58,620 bases of DNA, taken from assembly GCA_002373595.1 (NCBI GenBank), contig DFKT01000009.1, positions 1 through 58,620 of the forward strand, written 5' to 3'. How positions within the stretch are numbered: position 1 is the first letter of the stretch; every line of letters starts with the position of its first letter. Of this stretch, positions 53,153 through 58,620 are shown in pieces. The translations under genes were made by a program, and so were the position numbers. The notes beneath the pieces were generated by a model, which had not been told where the DNA came from, did not search any database, and worked only from the letters and a program-made list of their open reading frames with translations. The stretch is from Lachnospiraceae bacterium UBA3638 (GTDB lineage: Bacteria; Bacillota; Clostridia; Lachnospirales; Lachnospiraceae).

Positions 53153-53791
53153 ATGAGTGAGAAAAAATACATATCGCTCACATTTGATGATGGCCCCGTG
53201 ATAGGGATCACCGACGAGATACTGGATATCCTTGAGAAGGAAGGCATAAAGGCGAGTTTTTTCATCGTTTCCGACTGGATCAAGCCCGAAGCGGAATATC
53301 TCATTAAGAAAGCGTACGATATGGGCTGCTCCATAGAGAATCATTCCCGCACTCACAGCGATATGACAAAGCTGTCAGAAAATGATATCCGTGAAGAGAT
53401 AGAGCATACGGACAGGGAGATCATCAGGATAGTGGGCGAGAAACCGCAGTTTTTCAGACCTCCCTTTATAGCGATAGATAAGAAGATGTATGATGCGATA
53501 GAGTACCCCTTTATTTGCGGATGCGGATGCGAGGACTGGGTGCCGACCGTGCCTGCAGAGGATAGGATACAGAGGATCCTGGCAGATGCTCACGACGGGG
53601 AGATAGTGCTTCTGCACGATATGCATCACAATGAGAATACTGTCGAAGCGGTACGCGCCATAGTTCCCGTCCTTAAGGAGCAGGGATATGAATTCGTAAA
53701 TATCAGAGATCTGTTTAAGCATTTCGGAGTTACACCCGAGAGAGGCAGGACATATTCCGGAGTGTATGACGTTAGACCCGATGATTTCTAG
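53153..53791 (+). CDS. NodB-type polysaccharide deacetylase
   Basis: This 212-aa protein matches the carbohydrate esterase 4 NodB domain: TFDDGP (Asp base and metal Asp), HSRTH (metal His pair), FFRPPF and IVLLHDMHHN. No signal peptide is present, so it is either cytoplasmic or exported by another route. Family members deacetylate peptidoglycan, chitin or similar N-acetyl sugars. It follows holA by 5 nt. Confidence 0.9.
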   Translation: MSEKKYISLTFDDGPVIGITDEILDILEKEGIKASFFIVSDWIKPEAEYLIKKAYDMGCSIENHSRTHSDMTKLSENDIREEIEHTDREIIRIVGEKPQFFRPPFIAIDKKMYDAIEYPFICGCGCEDWVPTVPAEDRIQRILADAHDGEIVLLHDMHHNENTVEAVRAIVPVLKEQGYEFVNIRDLFKHFGVTPERGRTYSGVYDVRPDDF

Positions 53792-53836
53792 CTTTTGGCA
53801 TATGATCCCGCACCATTCCATTCGAGAGGGAAAAGG

Positions 53837-56368
53837 ATGAAGAGATTCCATATCAACGAAAAGTATGTAACGGTCAACCTGACCAGATCGATCACGATGT
53901 ATTCGCTCCTGCCGTTCTACTGCGCATACCTCTGCTATGACAATATGAGGCGCGGCGTGATATCTATCGGTCTTCTCGCACTCATGTGTACTATCACGAC
54001 TGCGATCGCGCTTTGTATTCTGATCCATTGCAAACTCACCAATAAGCCTCATAAGCTGCTGCAGAACATCACGATCATTGTTATGTGCTTTGTCTACTGG
54101 ATCACTTTCGGCATATTCCTATATACCGGAGGTACGGGCGGAACGAGTATATTCCTATTCTTCGCGGCAGCGCCCGTGTGCTTCTATTTCTTTAATCTAT
54201 TCTACGGATCGTTCTTCTGCTTCGTATGGTTTATCGTAATGGTGATCTATTTTAATTCACCGCTCAAGGATACAGGATATCAGTTCCCTGAGATGTACTA
54301 TTCGAGACTTCCTATGATGTATCTCATAGAGATAATAATGGCTGCACTCGCACAGTATCAGGCTGTCCACGCAGAGATCAAGCAGGAGCAGGCAGCCGAG
54401 GAAGCAAGATTTGCCAATGAGGCCAAGACTGACTTCCTTGCCAATATGAGCCATGAGATCAGGACTCCCATGAATTCCATCCTCGGATTCTGCGATCTCA
54501 TACTCCGTGAGGACGGACTTACCAAGAAGGTCAGGGACTATAGCCTCGACATTCAGAGCTCCGGACGAAATCTGCTCTATATCATCAACGACATCCTCGA
54601 TATCTCCAAGATCGAGGCAGGTAAGCTTGAGATCATAAAGGATGACTTCGAGCCCGCATCTCTCATCAGGGATGTCATCAATGCCGCTATGGCGAGAAGA
54701 GGTGCGAAGAAGCTGGAGATAGTAGTTGATGTCGATAATGACCTGCCCAGCAGGATGCACGGCGATATGGGCCGTATCCGCCAGATCATGATCAACCTCG
54801 TCACCAATGCGATCAAGTATACCCAGACCGGCGGAGTATATATCCACATCTATGTTGAGAAAAGCGAGGAGACGACATTCAATGTGCGCGTCGAGGATAC
54901 CGGTATCGGTATCGAGCAGAAGAACCTCGAGAAGATATTCCAGAGCTTCGAACAGGTAGATACCAAGCGCAATCGTTCGATCGAAGGCACAGGACTCGGA
55001 CTTGCGATATCCAGACGCCTGGCCGATCTCATGGGCGGCAGCATCAGAGCGGACAGTGAGTACGGCAAAGGATCCGTATTTACGCTGCAGGTACCCGTGA
55101 TGATCATAGATGAAAATCCTCTCGTCACCAAGGATGAATTCAAAGAAGTCAAAGCGGGCATCTGCACCGATATAGCTGCGATAGATCCCAAAATGAGCGT
55201 GATCTATGATATGAGCCTTGATTCGATCTGCGATCTCTTTGATATGAAGCGTCTTGATCTGCCTAATTCCAAGGACGATCACGACAGCGTATACGGAGAA
55301 CTCACACATCTCTTTGTCGATGCTGCTCTGTATGAGAAGAACAGGATGGCATTTGACGGTATAGCCGGAAATGCAGAGATCATCATTATCAGCGACAGTT
55401 TCGCGCGAGATGAACTGCCCAAGAATAAGAAGGCGATCTACAAGCCTCTCTATTCACTCTCTGTCGCATCTTTCTTCGGAAGCGATACTTCGAGGATCGA
55501 GAAGGAGAATGATGCCAAGCCCAAGAAGAGATTTACTGCTCCTTCGGCACGCATACTCATCGTTGATGATAACCCTGTCAACCTGCGCGTTGAATCGGGA
55601 CTCCTTGATATATACGGTATGACCATACGCACCGCTTCGAGCGGATATGAGGCACTTGATATCGTTGCCAAGGAGAGATTTGATATCATCTTTATGGACC
55701 ATATGATGCCTGAGATGGATGGCGTAGAGACTGTACAGAAGATGAAGGAGAGAGACCTTCCTTTCAATAACGACACGCCTATCATAGCGCTTACCGCCAA
55801 TGCGATAGGCGGTGTAAAGGATATGTTCCTTTCACACGGCTTTGCGGATTTCCTCTCCAAGCCTGTCGATATAGAGGAGATGGACAAGATACTTCGCCAG
55901 TATCTGCCTGAGAGCAGAGTGATAGAGAGCGAGGGTATTGAGTTTGCTCCTTCGTCATCGGATGATGATTCCGATGTGCTGGAGTTTGCACCCGATGAGC
56001 AGGACGAGGAACTCTCGCAGACAGCGATAAAGATGCTTGAGGATTCCGACCTGATCGATTATGAAGTGGCTAAGAGATATAAGCTTGACCGCATCAACCT
56101 CTCGATCTATTCCGAGCAGTATGACAAGACTAAAGATGAACTTGAGAGATTCTACAATGCAAAGGACTGGAAGAATTACAACATCCGCGTACACGCGCTC
56201 AAGAGCTCGTCGAGGATGATAGGTGCAATAGCACTCAGCGACCTCGCTAAGAGCGCAGAGGATGCCTCGGGCAAGGCAGATGAGTCCGCGCTTGAGATAC
56301 TTCATCCCGATGTGCTTGCGAAGTATACCGAGGTTTATGAGTTTATCGCTAAGGTGATGGAGGTGTAA
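53837..56368 (+). CDS. Membrane hybrid histidine kinase with pseudo-receiver, receiver and HPt
   Basis: This 843-aa kinase has about six hydrophobic helices in the first 180 residues with a GGTGGTS loop. HisKA follows with NMSHEIRTP (His206) and HATPase with GTGLGLA. About residues 430-550 form a receiver-like fold (IYKPLYSLSV) without a clear phospho-acceptor. A true receiver (VDDNP, IIFMDHMMPEMDG, LSKPVD) and HPt (HALKSSSRM) complete it. I chose ATG 53837 because GAGAGGG precedes it; the longer frame starts at a TTG without a site. It is downstream of the deacetylase and resembles the 17490 kinase. Confidence 0.88.
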   Translation: MKRFHINEKYVTVNLTRSITMYSLLPFYCAYLCYDNMRRGVISIGLLALMCTITTAIALCILIHCKLTNKPHKLLQNITIIVMCFVYWITFGIFLYTGGTGGTSIFLFFAAAPVCFYFFNLFYGSFFCFVWFIVMVIYFNSPLKDTGYQFPEMYYSRLPMMYLIEIIMAALAQYQAVHAEIKQEQAAEEARFANEAKTDFLANMSHEIRTPMNSILGFCDLILREDGLTKKVRDYSLDIQSSGRNLLYIINDILDISKIEAGKLEIIKDDFEPASLIRDVINAAMARRGAKKLEIVVDVDNDLPSRMHGDMGRIRQIMINLVTNAIKYTQTGGVYIHIYVEKSEETTFNVRVEDTGIGIEQKNLEKIFQSFEQVDTKRNRSIEGTGLGLAISRRLADLMGGSIRADSEYGKGSVFTLQVPVMIIDENPLVTKDEFKEVKAGICTDIAAIDPKMSVIYDMSLDSICDLFDMKRLDLPNSKDDHDSVYGELTHLFVDAALYEKNRMAFDGIAGNAEIIIISDSFARDELPKNKKAIYKPLYSLSVASFFGSDTSRIEKENDAKPKKRFTAPSARILIVDDNPVNLRVESGLLDIYGMTIRTASSGYEALDIVAKERFDIIFMDHMMPEMDGVETVQKMKERDLPFNNDTPIIALTANAIGGVKDMFLSHGFADFLSKPVDIEEMDKILRQYLPESRVIESEGIEFAPSSSDDDSDVLEFAPDEQDEELSQTAIKMLEDSDLIDYEVAKRYKLDRINLSIYSEQYDKTKDELERFYNAKDWKNYNIRVHALKSSSRMIGAIALSDLAKSAEDASGKADESALEILHPDVLAKYTEVYEFIAKVMEV

Positions 56369-56369
56369 T

Positions 56370-56546
56370 ATGGACGATATCGATAATGTAGTTGAACTCA
56401 TAGAGAAGCAGATGAACAGCGGAGTCTCTCGTCTGAAAGTCCAGGTCACCGATGCTGTGAAAGAGGGCGAAACTAAGAAGGAGTATCACCACGGCAGATG
56501 TGATGTCGGCAGCCCTTGGGCTAAGGGTACGGCACCAAATTTATGA
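56370..56546 (+). CDS. Unknown 58-aa small protein
   Basis: The ORF runs from ATG 56370 to TGA 56546 with a strong GGAGGTG at 56359-56365 inside the preceding kinase gene. The N-terminal half is an amphipathic helix (VVELIEKQM); the C-terminal half reads EYHHGRCDVGSPWAKG, with two His and one Cys that could bind metal. I do not recognise the family with confidence. Coupled translation with the kinase supports it being real. Confidence 0.65.
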   Translation: MDDIDNVVELIEKQMNSGVSRLKVQVTDAVKEGETKKEYHHGRCDVGSPWAKGTAPNL

Positions 56547-56596
56547 TAATTCTTTAAATGGCTTTAAAATGAAATGATATTTGATTAATATACTTT

Positions 56597-56605
56597 TGCT
56601 ATAAT
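56597..56605 (+). promoter_or_regulatory. Promoter of the candidate toxin mRNA
   Basis: Extended -10 TGC-TATAAT (56597-56605). Predicted start about 56612, giving a structured 5' UTR of about 105 nt. A TTGATT is 13 nt upstream of the hexamer, too close to be a normal -35. Confidence 0.6.
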
Positions 56606-56631
56606 AATCTTGGGTGCTACCATATACGGTA

Positions 56632-56708
56632 GGCGGTTAACCCTCTGCGGAGGGACTGAGACCCTCCGATTACATAGAAACCCTAATGGGAATCCGAGAA
56701 AAGGAGGG
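56632..56708 (+). promoter_or_regulatory. 5' UTR elements that can hide the toxin ribosome site
   Basis: GGCGGTTA (56632-56639) is complementary over 8 nt to TAACCGCC at the ORF stop (56813-56820). CCCTCC (56662-56667) is complementary to the ribosome site GGAGGG (56703-56708), but can also form a hairpin with an upstream GGAGGG (56649-56654). Such competing pairings are typical of type I toxin mRNAs. Confidence 0.5.
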
Positions 56709-56716
56709 CGTTGCGA

Positions 56717-56815
56717 ATGGTAACTGTTGATAGTCGCATAGCGGTGATTGGTTTAGTGCTGACGTCGCTTGGACTTGGATACACGCTCGGACGCAATAGT
56801 AAGACACAAAAATAA
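56717..56815 (+). CDS. Candidate type I toxin, 32-aa hydrophobic peptide
   Basis: The ORF begins at ATG 56717, nine bases after AAGGAGGG (56701-56708), and ends at TAA 56815. A single hydrophobic helix (about residues 8-22, IAVIGLVLTSLGLGY) is followed by a positively charged tail (GRNSKTQK). This is the layout of small membrane toxins of type I toxin-antitoxin systems and of 'holin-like toxin' peptides of Firmicutes. Flanking structure supports it: an antisense promoter, a shared terminator and a 5'-3' pairing. Toxicity is inference. Confidence 0.6.
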   Translation: MVTVDSRIAVIGLVLTSLGLGYTLGRNSKTQK

Positions 56816-56898
56816 CCGCCACCTGGCAAGGAATGCGGTTATTCTTGTAATATCCAAATTTCAAACGGGTTGACCGTCTATCGGTAGCGTCTTATCTG
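56806..56898 (-). ncRNA. Candidate antisense RNA (antitoxin) of the type I locus
   Basis: Predicted to start near 56898 under a promoter with a perfect -35 and to end at the hairpin at 56811-56843, about 90 nt. It is antisense to the 3' end and 3' UTR of the toxin mRNA. Ends are inferred from the promoter and terminator only. Confidence 0.5.
56808..56843 (-). terminator. Terminator of the antisense RNA
   Basis: Stem AATAACCGC (56811-56819) with GCGGTTATT (56835-56843), followed on the minus strand by a TTTTT run (complement of AAAAA at 56808-56812). On the plus strand no strong U-run follows, so it works mainly for the antisense RNA. Confidence 0.7.
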
Positions 56899-56904
56899 TG
56901 AATA

Positions 56905-56933
56905 ATTCTACCGTTGGTTAGTCGGCTTGTCAA
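56905..56933 (-). promoter_or_regulatory. Promoter of the antisense RNA
   Basis: Minus strand: TTGACA (56933-56928), 17-nt spacer, TAGAAT (56910-56905). It faces the toxin ORF, and no protein gene follows on that strand. Confidence 0.75.
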
Positions 56934-56978
56934 CATACAAAAATATGGAGTTTAACGTTTTGTTCGAGGTATATCAGT

Positions 56979-57512
56979 ATGAGTAGTTTTAGGTTGATAC
57001 AAGGCTCGTGTGTGGATCAGGATGCTGATGCGATTGTAAATGCGGCAAACAGATATCTGATGGCGGGCGGTGGTATATGCGGAGCGATATTCAGAAAAGC
57101 GGGTGCTGAGAAACTGGCTGAAAGCTGCGCAAAGCATAGTGTCCCTCTAAATGATGGCGATGCTGTCATAACTCCCGCGTATGGTATTACTAATGCAAAG
57201 TATGTGATACATGCTGTCGGCCCTGATTTTGGAAGTACTCCGACAGCGTTTAAAGAATTGTATCTGGCATATTATAATTCTCTTGTAGTTCTGAAGGATA
57301 ATGATCTGCACACGATAGCATTTCCTCTTATCAGTTCGGGGATATTCGGCGGAGCACTGGATAATCCTGTAACAGAATCTACGAAGCAGGCTATCAAGGC
57401 CTATAATGATTTCGTTAAGGCAAATCCTGATTATGATGTAGATGTGACACTGTGCGCATTTACGGAAAGAGAGTATGCTGAAGCAAATAAAGTGGTTGGT
57501 ATCAGCCGGTAA
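56979..57512 (+). CDS. Macro-domain protein (ADP-ribose binding or hydrolase)
   Basis: This 177-aa protein is a single macro domain: DAIVNAANRYLMAGGGICGAIF (Asn and Gly-rich loop), VIHAVGP, and FPLISSGIFGG. Such proteins bind or remove ADP-ribose or process ADP-ribose 1''-phosphate and related metabolites. GAGGT is the ribosome site for ATG 56979. It lies just beside the type I toxin locus and ends over the last codons of the convergent comEC gene. No ADP-ribosyltransferase partner is seen here. Confidence 0.92.
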   Translation: MSSFRLIQGSCVDQDADAIVNAANRYLMAGGGICGAIFRKAGAEKLAESCAKHSVPLNDGDAVITPAYGITNAKYVIHAVGPDFGSTPTAFKELYLAYYNSLVVLKDNDLHTIAFPLISSGIFGGALDNPVTESTKQAIKAYNDFVKANPDYDVDVTLCAFTEREYAEANKVVGISR

Positions 57513-58620
57513 ATAGTTTTACACGAAGTTTGTTGTTTTTGATATATATGGTTATCTGGCCGGAAGTATCGGTGCGCAGGATATGCGCACCGTGTTTTTT
57601 TAAGCGGCCCAGAGTTTCTGTATGCGGATGGCCGTAGCGATTGTTTTCGCCGCAGGAGATGATGGCGAGTCTCGGTTTTGCCACGTTTAGGAATTCATCG
57701 GTTGTTGAGTGCGATGAACCGTGATGCGAGACGACAAGGATATCGACGGAATGAGCATCGGCGAGAGAGGAGAGATTTTGCGTAAGCGCAGTTTCTCCTG
57801 TTCCCTGTACATCTCCTGTCAGAAGAAGAGTAGTTTTTGCTTTATCTCCGAAAGTAACCAGGAAACATTCAGATGCTGAATTAGGATCCTCAGGTATATA
57901 GTCCGGTGCAGGATGCAGGCATAGCAGTTTTGCATCACCTGATGTGAAGATGATCCCGGATTGCATATATCGCATTGATGGATTTTCGGGTTTGCTGATA
58001 TCTGAAGCATTACATTGGGACAGCAAATTGCGTATCATATCGGAATCATCATCCATCATCTGCTCTGTCACGAATACATCACCCACTTCAATACCCCACG
58101 CATTTTTATTTTGCAGGAGTTCTATCGCTCCGTTTACATGATCTTCATCAGCGTGCGAGAGGAAAACTGCATCGATCTTTTTGATCCCATGATATTTCAG
58201 GAAAGGCTTCAGCACATACTTCCCGACAGACGATCTCGATGTGGAGCCACAGTCAAACATATATACCCCACCGTTGTCTGCGGTGAGGATGCAGCAGCTT
58301 CCCTGTCCGACATAGAGGAAATCTGCGGTGTTTCGGCGAGAAGGATGAATGCTGATCACAACGAGGAGCATTATTACCCCACACACTACGGGGAATAACT
58401 TGAAAATATAAGAACTCCTACCGCCTTTCTTGTGCGTGCGAGATTTGGACACTTTAGCGCTCATTGCGATCATGAGAAACAACACAGCATAATACACCGC
58501 AACGCCTGCCATTGTCGGCTTTCCGGGATTCCATTTATACCCCGGTATCTTCTCAAACAGCAGACACATCTTCTCGAAGTATGAGAGTATGAAGAGGCTG
58601 ATACTCCCGATGAATCCAAG
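57502..58620 (-). CDS. comEC: ComEC/Rec2 family competence protein, C-terminal part (partial)
   Basis: The frame is open to the window end (58620), so the start lies outside. The visible part has the last helices of the channel domain (FEKIPGYKWNPGKP), then a metallo-beta-lactamase domain: DFLYVGQGSCC, FLSHADEDHVNG, LLLTGDVQG, VVSHHGSSHS. The Asp and His residues needed for metal binding are present. ComEC moves single-stranded DNA into the cell, and the MBL domain may degrade one strand. It converges with the macro-domain gene (11-nt overlap). comEA is 7 kb away, so the pair is split. Confidence 0.92.
   Translation of the reverse strand, partial: LGFIGSISLFILSYFEKMCLLFEKIPGYKWNPGKPTMAGVAVYYAVLFLMIAMSAKVSKSRTHKKGGRSSYIFKLFPVVCGVIMLLVVISIHPSRRNTADFLYVGQGSCCILTADNGGVYMFDCGSTSRSSVGKYVLKPFLKYHGIKKIDAVFLSHADEDHVNGAIELLQNKNAWGIEVGDVFVTEQMMDDDSDMIRNLLSQCNASDISKPENPSMRYMQSGIIFTSGDAKLLCLHPAPDYIPEDPNSASECFLVTFGDKAKTTLLLTGDVQGTGETALTQNLSSLADAHSVDILVVSHHGSSHSTTDEFLNVAKPRLAIISCGENNRYGHPHTETLGRLKKHGAHILRTDTSGQITIYIKNNKLRVKLFTG

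Noticed and set aside
56597..57512. Toxin locus plus macro-domain gene as an anti-phage defence island
   Set aside because: No other defence gene, integrase or att repeat nearby; the type I reading is enough for the toxin part.

Overview
The window looks like a chromosomal segment of a Gram-positive, obligately anaerobic Firmicute, most likely Lachnospiraceae (Butyrivibrio-like). The grounds are GGAGG-type ribosome sites, many short or 4-nt gene overlaps, three large hybrid histidine kinases of the 'MSHEIRTPxN' type, an [FeFe]-hydrogenase-like protein, FecR/Listeria-Bacteroides-repeat/BspA-type surface proteins, and the folC - small ORF - zinc-ribbon TPR gene order. No phage, IS element, CRISPR array or rRNA was seen. 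This placement is inference from gene content; no database was searched.

Layout. 1-4867: end of purL, then carA-carB. 4915-8061: a hybrid kinase whose input is a ferredoxin plus an [FeFe]-hydrogenase-like H-cluster domain. 8159-12325 (minus): a three-gene operon of two-helix RCK ion channel, stand-alone cyclic-nucleotide-binding protein, and a fusion of a lipase-like alpha/beta hydrolase with a divergent D-Ala-D-Ala-ligase-like ATP-grasp domain. 12512-17185: a 1557-residue FecR/adhesin-like surface protein, followed by a decayed copy of its C-terminus. 17490-20185 (minus): a membrane hybrid kinase directly behind tRNA-Leu(UAG). 20243-21489 (minus): DMT transporter and Cys-rich protein. 21576-29693: MraY-like transferase, GreA, CPBP protease, acyltransferase, polytopic membrane protein, nuclease-helicase.

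29694-30415 is an AT-rich gap with a terminator, a possible leader peptide, an attenuator-like hairpin and the promoter of a GH13 enzyme. It is followed by valS, folC, a 57-aa ORF, a TPR protein and a GH25 lysozyme (to 38566). 38567-40464: ACT protein, trpS, ridA. 40510-48266: arginine biosynthesis, with argG (plus a LytTR-like regulator and an unknown gene) diverging from argC-GNAT-argJ-argB-argD across an array of phased ArgR-type boxes. 48283-56546: solute-binding protein, comEA lipoprotein, two-component system, holA, polysaccharide deacetylase, third hybrid kinase and a 58-aa protein. 56597-56933: a previously unannotated candidate type I toxin-antitoxin locus. 56979-57512: macro-domain protein. 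57502-58620 (minus): C-terminal part of comEC, cut by the window end.

The most notable items are the hydrogenase-like sensor kinase, the hydrolase/ATP-grasp fusion encoded with a channel and a cyclic-nucleotide-binding protein, and the candidate type I toxin locus. The toxin locus has a hydrophobic 32-aa ORF, an antisense promoter with a 17-bp spacer, a shared terminator and a predicted 5'-3' long-distance pairing.
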